From Crocinitomix sp. (GTDB lineage: Bacteria; Bacteroidota; Bacteroidia; Flavobacteriales_D; Crocinitomicaceae): DNA of 40,471 nt. This document shows positions 7,891 through 16,139 of the stretch, piece by piece. The DNA lies in NCBI GenBank assembly GCA_013138735.1, contig WTCE01000003.1, forward strand, positions 1-40,471, read 5' to 3'. Numbering within the stretch: the first letter of the stretch is position 1; every line of letters begins with the position of its first letter. The position numbers were made by a program, and so were the translations under genes. The notes below the pieces were generated by a model, which was not told the DNA's origin, ran no database searches, and saw only the letters and a list, made by a program, of their open reading frames with translations.

Positions 7891-9483
7891 TTAAGGACAT
7901 GGTGTAGCATGACCAAGCACATCACCAGCCGAACCAGACTTGACAAAGTAATGAAAAGACCTAATACCATCTTCTTCATGAATTCTATAGTACTTCCAGA
8001 ACTTTGATTTTACCTTTTGTGTCTTTTTCTGATTATTTCGTGTTTTATCACCCTCTTTATAATTCTGAGGTATACACACATTGTCGTGCAACATCCCCCA
8101 TACTTTTGTGAAAATTTTCCCTTTTACCAACTCAAAACTACCACCGCCAACGTGCTTATATAAATGAGTAGCAGACCCAATATGATGTCCGAGGATATTA
8201 AAATTAACCCATGTTATCCCTATAATTTGATAAGAACCATCACCTACTGACGTTCCGGAGTGAGAATCATCTCTCGTGCAAGTAAAATCAACTACAAGTG
8301 TAATATCTAATCCACCAGGCACAGCATCACCGTCTAAAATAGTTTGAGGGTTGCCGTAACGATCTAAAAATGAAATCGACGTTTGCACTTTATATATTCC
8401 ATATGGGTCATAATCATGACTAAAATAATCAAACCCATACCCGTCAATAATATCTAGAGGAGTGCCATCATCCCAATTAACAGCAGCAGTCATACCACCA
8501 ACCCAGTAGCCTATACTATCAATATCACCACCAGCTGGCTTGAAATATTCTATAAGGGTAATCTGAAGTGTTTTAAGAAAGGGATTGCAAGCCTCTGAGG
8601 TCGACGTATGAATTCTTGTACGATACCAGCATGAGTCCGTCTCCTCTCCTTCTGGAGGGGTGACATAAATAAAACCGCGATCTTGATGCACGGTTGGCCC
8701 GTCAATAATATCAATTTCAGTAATATGTTGAGGTAAGTTTGATGCAGAATCTAAAGGCTCGTCCTCTCGTTCAATATCTTCAAAGTGCCCTAAAACAATC
8801 TGATTATCTTTATGTACTCTCATGATATATCCTAAATCATGGAAATAGTAAATAGAGTCCCCAATCCCGATAAATCGATCTTGATTAAGAAGAGTCTTCT
8901 TAATTTCGTCTGGAATAAAATTTTCCGCATATAGCTCATCTAACTCCTGAAGCGTAAATGAACCGTTCAGCCAGTTATATTCATTAATAAACCATGTCCG
9001 ATATGACGTAAAACCTGTATACGTTGCCTCAATGATATCAAGCTGCTCATCAATATCACCATCTTCGGTGAAAATAGTTAGAGCGTCATAGACCTCTGCA
9101 ATATGCTGAGTACTCGTAAAAAAGAGAATTCCATTTTCCACTGTCGGTAAAGTGTATGTAGGCGGAATGGTTGCTCCTGGCGGATCAGTTGGTTGGATAT
9201 ATTGAGCGAACAAAACACTTGTTAAACTCGTCGCAATAACTTCCGCCTGATCAGTTTGTCCATTGGTAAACTTTAATTCAAGAGCTTGATTGTCCGTAAG
9301 CTCACCGGTCGGATAGGGTGATGTTTCATAATAGTTTTCGGTTCCGTCTTCTTGGATTATAGCGTATTCCGAGCTTCCTAGTGGAATTGTGCCCAGAACG
9401 GTGGCGTCTTTAAACGTTTGTGTTATTCCTTGTATACTAAAAAGCACACAAGCAAGGCCTAGTAAATGGTGTTTTGTATTCAT
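7891..9483 (-). CDS. Secreted protein of unknown function, 530 residues
   Basis: A signal peptide is visible (MNTKHHLLGLACVLFSIQ, cut near GITQ). The mature part is acidic and Tyr-rich, with several cysteines spread over the second half. No catalytic motif, PKD fold or T9SS C-terminal sorting domain is visible; the protein ends GHATPCP. It is followed after 61 bp by a beta-barrel gene on the same strand, and the pair may form an export or surface unit. I do not recognise the family. Composition is like that of its neighbours. Confidence 0.7.
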   Translation of the reverse strand: MNTKHHLLGLACVLFSIQGITQTFKDATVLGTIPLGSSEYAIIQEDGTENYYETSPYPTGELTDNQALELKFTNGQTDQAEVIATSLTSVLFAQYIQPTDPPGATIPPTYTLPTVENGILFFTSTQHIAEVYDALTIFTEDGDIDEQLDIIEATYTGFTSYRTWFINEYNWLNGSFTLQELDELYAENFIPDEIKKTLLNQDRFIGIGDSIYYFHDLGYIMRVHKDNQIVLGHFEDIEREDEPLDSASNLPQHITEIDIIDGPTVHQDRGFIYVTPPEGEETDSCWYRTRIHTSTSEACNPFLKTLQITLIEYFKPAGGDIDSIGYWVGGMTAAVNWDDGTPLDIIDGYGFDYFSHDYDPYGIYKVQTSISFLDRYGNPQTILDGDAVPGGLDITLVVDFTCTRDDSHSGTSVGDGSYQIIGITWVNFNILGHHIGSATHLYKHVGGGSFELVKGKIFTKVWGMLHDNVCIPQNYKEGDKTRNNQKKTQKVKSKFWKYYRIHEEDGIRSFHYFVKSGSAGDVLGHATPCP

Positions 9484-9761
9484 GATGAATAAGTTTTGGT
9501 ATGTCCTACTTTGGTTTTAAGAAGTGTTCGGATCAATGTTTTCTTCTTTGTTTGTTATAACGCAATAAAAATTTAAGTGTTTTGATTGAGTTATCTTATA
9601 AATATACAAAAACTCATGAATTGAGATTTGAGTAATTATTACGAACTAAAACTATCAGGATACAAAGAGAATGTATTTTTTAAAGCGCATAAAATCTAAA
9701 AACAATAATAATGCAACAGTTATTACGTCGATTGAATGGCATTTCACCTTAACTTTGTAGC
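9484..9761. other. Divergent intergenic region
   Basis: This 278-bp AT-rich gap separates the minus-strand secreted-protein gene and the plus-strand DUF2480 gene. The only clear signal is the TAACTTTG element at 9750-9757 for the plus-strand gene. No small ORF or strong hairpin was seen. Confidence 0.5.
9750..9757 (+). promoter_or_regulatory. TAnnTTTG promoter element for the DUF2480 gene
   Basis: TAACTTTG matches the Bacteroidota -7 consensus exactly and stands 4 nt before the ATG. A TTG lies upstream, but with only a 15-bp spacer. The transcript would be essentially leaderless. Confidence 0.5.
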
Positions 9762-10271
9762 ATGGAAGGTGAAATTGTAAATAAGGTTGCCAATGCAGGG
9801 ATTGAGCAAATAGACCTCATTGACTTTGTGAATAAAGGAGAACTCGTAGGAATAGATTTAAAGGATTTATTGTGGAATGAACTAGTGTTGCGTGAAAAAG
9901 AATTTAGAGCGTGGGTAAAAGATCACGATTGGGTAATCTACGCAGAAAAGCACGTATATATTTACTGCTCCAATGATGCGATTGTTCCAGCTTGGGCATA
10001 TATGTTGTTGGTTTCAAATTTACAAAACGCCACGTCCATTATTTATGGCAACCAGTCGCAAGCGCAAGAGGATTTATTTTTTGCCAATCTCAACAATTGG
10101 GATATTAGCGATTTTGTGGACAAACGCGTCATGGTGAAAGGCTGTTCTGCAATTCCAAATCCAAATAAAGCGTATGTTGTTTTAACCAATCGTCTTGTTC
10201 CAATAGTGAAAAACTTAATGTTTGGGGAGCCTTGTTCAGCTGTCCCGGTTTATAAAAAGAAGAAAAAGTGA
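9762..10271 (+). CDS. DUF2480 family protein
   Basis: This is a 169-residue soluble protein with no signal peptide. The sequence (MEGEIVNKVANAGIEQIDL, a central KDHDWVIYAEKHVYIYCS segment, an AIVPAWAYML helix and a late MVKGCSAIPNP motif) matches what I know of DUF2480, a family found almost only in Bacteroidota and of unknown function. The conserved Cys-containing motifs (YCSNDAIVPAWAY, KGCS) might bind metal, but that is a guess. It ends in a KKKKK tail. It is convergent with the epimerase gene and stands alone. Confidence 0.75.
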   Translation: MEGEIVNKVANAGIEQIDLIDFVNKGELVGIDLKDLLWNELVLREKEFRAWVKDHDWVIYAEKHVYIYCSNDAIVPAWAYMLLVSNLQNATSIIYGNQSQAQEDLFFANLNNWDISDFVDKRVMVKGCSAIPNPNKAYVVLTNRLVPIVKNLMFGEPCSAVPVYKKKKK

Positions 10272-10372
10272 AGGCTTCGGCCGACGGGGAATCTGTTTTC
10301 CATTAACTAAATTTCAATTCACAATTTGGCAAGTTCCGTACGTTTGTAATTGACTTACTCAAGAAGTACAAG

Positions 10373-11383
10373 CTAAGCTTGTGTTTTGAAAAAGGCAACT
10401 GCATGTTTTACCGAATCATCAATTGAAATAAATTCGTGCCCAATAGCCGCTTTAATTTTTTCGTTAGAATATTGGGTCGTCATCATTGAACTTTTGGCAG
10501 TTTCTTTTGTGATGTTTTGCTTTTTACCAAATAAATAAGCCAAAACACCCTCAATACGCCATGCAATACCAGCCATCCATTTTTTTACAAGAATGCTTGG
10601 CGGTTTTACTTCAAACTCCTTTGCAATTTTTTCAAACAATTCCTTATAAGGCAGATTTTCTGAAATAACTAAAAAGCGCTCATTTTCAATTTTACGTTCA
10701 GATAATTCACAAAAAATGGCCGCCACATCACGTGCATCAACAAAAGCATTTGTGCCAGGAGTATAAAACTTTAAACCATTTTTAACAACTTTGAACAGGC
10801 TCAATGAACTTTCGTTCCAATCACCAACACCCAATATCACACATGGATTTATGATAACCACATTCAAACCTTCTTCTTTACCACGCCAAACTTCATTTTC
10901 GGCACTATATTTACTAATGGCATAATTTGAATTGTCACCAGAATTTACCCACTTATCGTTTTCATCATAAATAGCTTTTGAAAGCGAGCGTCCAATTGCT
11001 GCGGTTGAGCTAACATGGCAAAATTGTGCTATGTTATGATGCAAACTGACGTTTACTACATTCGCCGTACCTTCTTTATTGATTTTCATCAATTTTTTAA
11101 AGTCCCTTTTTTTGAAAGAAACCAAGGCCGCACAGTGATAAACGATTGAACAACCAGCTATGCCTTCATCAAGCGATTGGATGTCTAAAATGTCCCCTTC
11201 AACCCATTCAATTTTGTTAAACTCAGCATCCGCTTGATCGCCAAAAAAATGTGCAAAAACGGATTGTATGGGTTTGAGATTACTTGTTTTACGTTTTAAG
11301 GCACGCACAGTTTTACCCCTTTTTAGCAATTCAACTAAAACATGGCTTCCTAGTAATCCTGTTGCACCGGTAACAAATATCAT
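10373..11383 (-). CDS. NAD-dependent epimerase/dehydratase (extended SDR)
   Basis: This is a Rossmann-fold short-chain dehydrogenase of the extended type. The nucleotide-binding GATGLLG motif is at residues 6-12. The catalytic Tyr-Lys pair is in NYAISK, with the serine expected upstream (HVSSTAA). The substrate is not evident; relatives act on nucleotide sugars, dihydroflavonol-like alcohols or other carbonyls. Start choice: the ORF opens with a TTG that is part of the promoter element TAAATTTG, so the ATG at 11383 (MIFVTGATG) is right, giving 336 residues. The PPIase gene is divergent. No sugar-biosynthesis genes adjoin it. Confidence 0.88.
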   Translation of the reverse strand: MIFVTGATGLLGSHVLVELLKRGKTVRALKRKTSNLKPIQSVFAHFFGDQADAEFNKIEWVEGDILDIQSLDEGIAGCSIVYHCAALVSFKKRDFKKLMKINKEGTANVVNVSLHHNIAQFCHVSSTAAIGRSLSKAIYDENDKWVNSGDNSNYAISKYSAENEVWRGKEEGLNVVIINPCVILGVGDWNESSLSLFKVVKNGLKFYTPGTNAFVDARDVAAIFCELSERKIENERFLVISENLPYKELFEKIAKEFEVKPPSILVKKWMAGIAWRIEGVLAYLFGKKQNITKETAKSSMMTTQYSNEKIKAAIGHEFISIDDSVKHAVAFFKTQA

Positions 11384-11389
11384 GATGTG

Positions 11390-11397
11390 CAAATTTA
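11390..11397 (-). promoter_or_regulatory. TAnnTTTG promoter element for the epimerase
   Basis: TAAATTTG on the minus strand is an exact -7 match and lies 6 nt before the ATG at 11383, implying a leaderless or near-leaderless mRNA. Confidence 0.5.
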
Positions 11398-11479
11398 AGC
11401 TATTTCTAGCTTTTAATTACATCAATGGGCCGTCTCTTATATTTAATTCGTTTTTTAAATTATGAGATCAATTCTTATG

Positions 11480-11497
11480 TTTAAACCGCCGTTTAAA
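11480..11497. promoter_or_regulatory. Perfect 7-bp inverted repeat in a divergent promoter region
   Basis: TTTAAAC (11480-11486) and GTTTAAA (11491-11497) are separated by CGCC. The site lies between the epimerase and PPIase genes and could be an operator. No regulator gene is adjacent. Confidence 0.3.
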
Positions 11498-11553
11498 TCA
11501 GGTTAACGCGCATGTTTCTTGGCAATTCACAAAAAAAAGGAACGCAATTTGAT

Positions 11554-11561
11554 TATATTTG
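11554..11561 (+). promoter_or_regulatory. TAnnTTTG promoter element for the PPIase
   Basis: TATATTTG matches the -7 consensus. It is about 75 nt before the start codon, giving a leader of ordinary length. No well-spaced upstream TTG was found. Confidence 0.4.
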
Positions 11562-11635
11562 CGTGGATTAAAAAAAAGGCGGTTAGTTAATGATTCAATA
11601 ATAAAATTAAAATCCGCTCAAAAAATAATGTGAAT

Positions 11636-12652
11636 ATGAAAATATTAAGTTTAGCAATTGCATTTTTTATGACGCTTGGTTTGTTTGCACAAAGCACCCT
11701 TTCGGATGGTATGTATGCAAAAATAACAGTTGAAAAAGGGGAGATTTTATGCCTTTTAGAATTTGAAAAAGCGCCCTTAACTGTGGCTAATTTTGTTGGA
11801 TTGGCTGAGGGAAATTTTAAAGTTGATTCATTGGTGTTTGACAAACCTTATTTTGATGGACTTATGTTTCACCGTGTTGTTCCAAACTTTGTAATTCAAG
11901 GTGGAGACCCACAAGGGAATGGAATGGGCGGACCTGGATACAAGTTTAGAGATGAATTTGATACCACATTATTACATACTGAACCTGGAATTTTATCCAT
12001 GGCAAATAGTGGCAAAAACACAAACGGGAGTCAATTTTTTGTCACACACAAAGCAGTTCCATGGTTAGATGGAAAACATGCTGTTTTTGGTCATGTGATC
12101 GAAGGAATGGATGTTGTAAATGCAATTGCTGCGAAAGATAAAATGATAACAGTGGAAATTATTCGTGTTGGGAAAGCGGCAGAAAAATTTAATGCAACAA
12201 AGGTCTTTGCCAAAAACAGAGTACTAAAAAGTAAAGCCAAGAAAAAAGCACAGAAGAAACGCAATAAGGCTTTCAAAAAATTAATGAAGAAGGATTACAA
12301 AAAGGCCAAACAAACTAAAACAACTGGTTTAATGTATCAAATCATTGAGAAAGGAAATGGTGTCAAACCTCTCGAGGGTGAAAAAGTGACGGTTCATTAT
12401 ACCGGATTTTTCACGAATGGAGAGAAATTTGATTCTTCTGTAGATCGCGATAAGCCGTTTAGCTTTCCTCTAGGTGCTGGCCGTGTTATTAAAGGTTGGG
12501 ATGAAGGGATTGCTTTGTGTGACATTGGTGGGAAAATCAAATTGATTATTCCTTACTGGTTAGCATACGGAGAAGCAGGCCGATCATCTATTCCCCCTAA
12601 ATCAACATTAATTTTTGATGTAGAAGTGATTAGTAGCACACAAGATAAATAA
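11636..12652 (+). CDS. Secreted cyclophilin-FKBP fusion peptidyl-prolyl isomerase
   Basis: It catalyses cis-trans isomerisation of Xaa-Pro bonds and acts outside the cytoplasm, since MKILSLAIAFFMTLGLFAQ is a signal peptide. Two unrelated PPIase domains are joined. Residues ~25-172 are cyclophilin (FHRVVPNFVIQGGDPQGNG, NGSQFFVT, WLDGKHAVFG). Residues ~225-335 are FKBP (VTVHYTGFFTNGEKFDSS, GAGRVIKGWDEGI, IPPKSTLIFDVE). The linker (~180-220) is extremely Lys-rich. Dual-family immunophilins are known but uncommon. Start choice: the ORF could open with GTG at 11630, but the ATG at 11636 begins a normal signal peptide, giving 338 residues. A strong terminator follows. Confidence 0.92.
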   Translation: MKILSLAIAFFMTLGLFAQSTLSDGMYAKITVEKGEILCLLEFEKAPLTVANFVGLAEGNFKVDSLVFDKPYFDGLMFHRVVPNFVIQGGDPQGNGMGGPGYKFRDEFDTTLLHTEPGILSMANSGKNTNGSQFFVTHKAVPWLDGKHAVFGHVIEGMDVVNAIAAKDKMITVEIIRVGKAAEKFNATKVFAKNRVLKSKAKKKAQKKRNKAFKKLMKKDYKKAKQTKTTGLMYQIIEKGNGVKPLEGEKVTVHYTGFFTNGEKFDSSVDRDKPFSFPLGAGRVIKGWDEGIALCDIGGKIKLIIPYWLAYGEAGRSSIPPKSTLIFDVEVISSTQDK

Positions 12653-12672
12653 TAAAATATCTTACACTATTG

Positions 12673-12709
12673 AAAACCCTGATGTGCCTAAGGCGAGTCA
12701 GGGTTTTTT
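12673..12709 (+). terminator. Intrinsic terminator of the PPIase gene
   Basis: AAAACCCTGA and TCAGGGTTTT pair around a 17-nt loop and a T-run follows, 20 bp after the stop codon. Confidence 0.8.
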
Positions 12710-12763
12710 ATGCCTTATTGTTTGATAGACTGCACAAAAAGCTGAAGTATCGATTGCTGTCCG

Positions 12764-12940
12764 AAACCTTAAAATTTGGAATTAGGGTGTTACAGAATTA
12801 ATAAAAATCTGAATTACCAATAGGAATAGTGGCTGTGTTCTATTAACCAATCTTTAGGGATCTGTTTACATATATTCAAAACCTTAAAATCTCGGGCAAG
12901 AGTTTACAGATTTAATGAAAAATCAGGAATCCCAATAAAA
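12764..12940. repeat. Imperfect 62-bp direct repeat in intergenic DNA
   Basis: The segments 12764-12826 and 12879-12940 both open with AAACCTTAAAAT and share the blocks TTACAGA and CCAATA at the same spacing. They look like two decayed copies of one sequence. The gap between the PPIase and the 125-residue gene (12653-12953) otherwise contains only the terminator. Confidence 0.5.
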
Positions 12941-12953
12941 ACGGAATAAAAAA

Positions 12954-13331
12954 CTAAAGTACTTTAGCTAATTTTTCTAGATACTCGGTAAAGCGGTGAC
13001 TTGGCACCATTTTCTCTTCACCAACAATTAGAACACTTTTGGGTTTATTATTTTCTAACCAAAAACGCAGTGATGCCACAGAGGCACTCATGGTTGCATT
13101 TACATCAATTTGATGCGTGGGCTTGTGAATTCTTTCGATTGCGTCTCTCAAGTCCTTAATCTCTCTTGATACATTATGATCTTCTTGTAAAATAACAAGA
13201 GAATCTACAATGTCAAAAAGGCTCGCTTTTCCGTCAAACGTCTCCACGTCAATATTTTGCTCACCAGCCCAATTTAAAATGGCCGTGGCAAACTGATCAT
13301 CATTACGTAAAACTATCTTTTTCAACAACAT
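12954..13331 (-). CDS. Small soluble protein of unknown function
   Basis: This 125-residue protein has no signal peptide or membrane segment. Its N-terminal half (MLLKKIVLRNDDQFATAILN) suggests an alpha/beta fold, and a central HNVSREIKDLRDAIERIHK helix is amphipathic. No family is recognised and no catalytic motif is apparent. It is a stand-alone gene with a TACTTTTG promoter element 26 bp upstream. The heme A synthase gene, 132 bp upstream on the same strand, may or may not share its transcript. Confidence 0.6.
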   Translation of the reverse strand: MLLKKIVLRNDDQFATAILNWAGEQNIDVETFDGKASLFDIVDSLVILQEDHNVSREIKDLRDAIERIHKPTHQIDVNATMSASVASLRFWLENNKPKSVLIVGEEKMVPSHRFTEYLEKLAKVL

Positions 13332-13356
13332 ATTTCCTTCTTAATATAGGGGGCAA

Positions 13357-13364
13357 CAAAAGTA
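13357..13364 (-). promoter_or_regulatory. TAnnTTTG promoter element for the 125-residue gene
   Basis: TACTTTTG on the minus strand matches the -7 consensus, 25 nt before the start codon. Confidence 0.4.
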
Positions 13365-13463
13365 GTTGTTTTTATAATCTGTATCCCTAAAAAGTTACAT
13401 TTATTTTTAATGACGTTTATTTTCCGTGCCCAGTTGGTATTTATTCGATATAATTTTACCATT

Positions 13464-14483
13464 TTATCGAATCATTGAGTCCCGTTTATATTTAAAATAA
13501 TCGAGACTGTAAAACTGAATTCCTAGAATAATTGCAGCCGCTAATAAATGGATAGGCTGCAATAACGCTGGCATTCCTGCGTAGGAAAACAACACTCCTG
13601 TTATAAATAATAATATCAGTAGTCCAACAATAATTTTTAGACCAGGGATCCCATAAGCTGCTTTTTGATTCATCCACAGCAAGACAACATTTGTTGCTAA
13701 TAATAACCATGAAAATGAGCGGTGAAATAGAAAATCGCCGGCCATTCCATCAATCCACTGTGCCCGATCCACTCCTTCAATGACTAAAAAATCAATTTCT
13801 TGACGGACTTGTGCACCCAAAATTATTTGAATAAAGGTAAGCGCCAATGAAAAATAAAAGAGATACTTAAAAGTGGGTTTTATTTTAATTTGAAAAGATC
13901 TATCTTTTGCAATACGAATGATTTTGACATGAATACCTACGATTATTAGTGCAAAAAACATGTGAAGTGTAATTGTCCACGGTACCAAGTTGGTGGCAAC
14001 TACAATTGAACCTAGCCAACCTTCAAAGCCCATTAAAATTAAGTTTAAAAAGGTGAGTAAAAGTAATTTTCGGTGTTTTCTATATCGAAAGAAGGTCCAA
14101 ATAAATAAAATAAGCACCGCATTTCCTGCTAAAAAACCTACCAGGCGGTTGCCATATTCGGTCCATGTTCTAGCAGCATTAAAATCTTCCTCTACTAAAA
14201 GCGAACGATCAGTTCTTAATTTCTGCGCTTCTTCTTCGAAACCGATCGATTCTATTAAGTTGGCAAATTTTTCAATCTTATTCTTACGATACTCGCTATA
14301 CGTTTCTTTATAATTTGCAGGAAGTTGATCCTCGGATGTTGGTGGAATGATCTGATCAAAGCACTTTGGCCAATCGGGACATCCCATACCTGAACCAGTC
14401 GTACGAACAATACTGCCGGCAGCAATCACTAGAAAAATTAGTACCAAAGTAATCCACGAAAAACGAATGTAACCTCGACTCAT
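13464..14483 (-). CDS. ctaA: Heme A synthase (COX15/CtaA family)
   Basis: It oxidises the C8 methyl of heme O to give heme A for aa3-type cytochrome oxidases, in the inner membrane. The family motifs are clear: GSIVRTTGSGMGCPDWPKCF near the N-terminus, EYGNRLVGF around residue 110, later HMFFALIIVGIH, QIILGAQVRQ and FLFHRSFSW. Around eight hydrophobic segments are visible. The histidines expected to bind heme lie in these helices. Start choice: the ORF opens with a TTG inside the promoter element TATTTTTG, so the ATG at 14483 (MSRGYIRFSW) is preferred, giving 339 residues. No oxidase or heme O synthase genes are adjacent. Confidence 0.92.
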   Translation of the reverse strand: MSRGYIRFSWITLVLIFLVIAAGSIVRTTGSGMGCPDWPKCFDQIIPPTSEDQLPANYKETYSEYRKNKIEKFANLIESIGFEEEAQKLRTDRSLLVEEDFNAARTWTEYGNRLVGFLAGNAVLILFIWTFFRYRKHRKLLLLTFLNLILMGFEGWLGSIVVATNLVPWTITLHMFFALIIVGIHVKIIRIAKDRSFQIKIKPTFKYLFYFSLALTFIQIILGAQVRQEIDFLVIEGVDRAQWIDGMAGDFLFHRSFSWLLLATNVVLLWMNQKAAYGIPGLKIIVGLLILLFITGVLFSYAGMPALLQPIHLLAAAIILGIQFYSLDYFKYKRDSMIR

Positions 14484-14504
14484 AGTTGCTATAATTTTAC
14501 GATA

Positions 14505-14512
14505 CAAAAATA
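14505..14512 (-). promoter_or_regulatory. Promoter of the heme A synthase gene
   Basis: TATTTTTG on the minus strand matches the -7 consensus, and a TTG stands 23 bp upstream, within the 17-23 bp spacing reported for flavobacterial promoters. It lies 21 nt before the ATG. Confidence 0.5.
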
Positions 14513-14864
14513 GCTTGAATTAGCCAATTTTGATCCAAAAAAAGGCATTTGTTTATACAAGTTTATACTTTTTTCATATTCATACAAACGTTTAAATAGT
14601 CTTTGCGCCACTCCCCACGAAATACTGTTTACCGTACATACTTTCAGCACTTTATTTCGCCTTACATCATTTTACCAAATAATTAACGGAAGCCCTTTAT
14701 TAATTTCACTCTAACATTCGAATGCAGTAAGATATAATTGAATGTAAAGTTTAGGTGTAATTAGACGATTTTTCATGGTGAATCAGAGGTTGAGAAATAT
14801 TGAGTAAGCCAAGTAGTTGCTCTCCTCTGATTCTTTTTCTAATTCAAATTTGACGTGCGGAAAT
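14513..14864. other. 352-bp intergenic region with a long-armed inverted repeat
   Basis: No ORF was seen. GAATCAGAGG (14781-14790) and CCTCTGATTC (14825-14834) are perfect 10-bp inverted arms around a 34-nt loop, followed on the plus strand by a T-rich stretch. The nearest gene end is the convergent glutathione peroxidase on the minus strand. The repeat may be a terminator or the end of an unannotated plus-strand small RNA. Confidence 0.4.
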
Positions 14865-15353
14865 TTACTTTTTAAGTAAGGCTACAATGTCTGACTCTAT
14901 CTTTTCTGGCTTAGTCACAGGCGCATATCTTTTAATTGTTTCACCATCTGGAGCAATTAAGAATTTGGTGAAATTCCATTTGATTCTTGAACCAAAAAAC
15001 CCACCTGTTTTGCTTTTAAGCCATTTAAAGACTGGATGTGCATTTTTGCCATTCACTTCAACTTTTTCTAATAATTGAAAAGTCACTCCGTGGTTAATTT
15101 CGCATGTTTCAATCATTGTTTCGTTGGTCTCAGGTTCTTGCCCTCCAAATTGATTACAAGGAAAACCTAAAATGACAAGTCCTTCGGGATTAAATTTAGC
15201 ATGTAATAATTCTAAACCACCAAATTGAGGCGTAAGTCCACATTTGGTTGCAGTATTTACAACTAAAATTGTTTTACCTTTTAATTCGGCAACGGGATAG
15301 GGCTTTCCGTTTGGCAAATTGAATTCTAATTCTTGAAAATTTGAAATTGTCAT
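14865..15353 (-). CDS. Glutathione peroxidase family thiol peroxidase
   Basis: It reduces hydrogen peroxide and organic peroxides, in bacteria usually with thioredoxin rather than glutathione. The family motifs are present: NTATKCGLTPQ with peroxidatic Cys38, FPCNQFGGQEP with Gln72, and WNFTKFLI with the active-site Trp and Asn. Cys84 (ETCEINHG) sits where the resolving cysteine of thioredoxin-dependent members lies. The length of 162 residues is typical. There is no signal peptide, so it is cytoplasmic. It is a single gene. Confidence 0.93.
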   Translation of the reverse strand: MTISNFQELEFNLPNGKPYPVAELKGKTILVVNTATKCGLTPQFGGLELLHAKFNPEGLVILGFPCNQFGGQEPETNETMIETCEINHGVTFQLLEKVEVNGKNAHPVFKWLKSKTGGFFGSRIKWNFTKFLIAPDGETIKRYAPVTKPEKIESDIVALLKK

Positions 15354-15500
15354 AAATGAGATCTAAAAGTCTGTAAAGATATAACTCGCAAGTGAGCAAA
15401 TAGTTTAAAAAAGACTTTATTCCTTTCATTATTCAGAATTTAAACAATATCTTTATTCGGAATTCGTTTTTAGATTATACCCATTTAAGATATACCAATC

Positions 15501-16139
15501 ATGCGCAATTTTATACTACTCACCTTAATTTTTGGACTTAGCCATAATGGAATGAGCCAAGAATTAAATCCGTATTTAGAGAAAGGAAATTTATCCATTG
15601 GATTAAGGACTACAACGAGTCTTTTTGGACATGATGAAGTTCCAGGTTTAGGTACAGGTGGACAATTTAGATTGCAATTGTTTGATTTTTTAAGTACCGA
15701 GTTTTTCGCAGACTGGATAACATTAGATTTGAATGGTGCCGGAACTAGAAACAATGCACACGTTGGTTGGTCAGTTCTATTTTACCCTAAGAAAACGGAA
15801 AAATTTATGCCTTATTTAATTGCTGGGCATTGTTTTGATTATGCTGAAGTGACACCGCTTAGCACTAGTTTTTTAGATCGATCGAGCGAAAGTATCAGTC
15901 GCTGGAGTTCGGCTGTTCAAGGCGGACTTGGTGCTCATTATTTTTTATCAGAACGCTTTAACATGACCTTCTCAGCGCAATATATGCTCCATTTAGGTCA
16001 ACATTTGGATTATGAATTAACAGAAGTAGGCGACGGTTATTATTTAGAGACAGATCATTCTAGTTCGGCTGAAGAAGCAACAGAAACCCATCTTTTATTG
16101 ACATTAAGTTTAAATTATAGAATTGCAGATTTATGGTAA
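15501..16139 (+). CDS. Outer-membrane beta-barrel protein
   Basis: This is a 212-residue protein with signal peptide MRNFILLTLIFGLSHNGMSQ. The mature part is built of amphipathic strands (LSIGLRTTTSLFGHDE, QFRLQLFDFLSTEFFADW, MTFSAQYMLHLG) and ends LLLTLSLNYRIADLW, a terminal strand with aromatic C-terminus that fits a small outer-membrane barrel. No ligand or enzyme motif is visible. Its stop overlaps the start of the next gene by 7 nt, so the two are translationally coupled. Confidence 0.7.
   Translation: MRNFILLTLIFGLSHNGMSQELNPYLEKGNLSIGLRTTTSLFGHDEVPGLGTGGQFRLQLFDFLSTEFFADWITLDLNGAGTRNNAHVGWSVLFYPKKTEKFMPYLIAGHCFDYAEVTPLSTSFLDRSSESISRWSSAVQGGLGAHYFLSERFNMTFSAQYMLHLGQHLDYELTEVGDGYYLETDHSSSAEEATETHLLLTLSLNYRIADLW

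Noticed and set aside
11390-11392. TTG start for the epimerase
   Set aside because: The TTG is part of the TAAATTTG promoter element; the ATG 9 nt later begins the Rossmann motif correctly.
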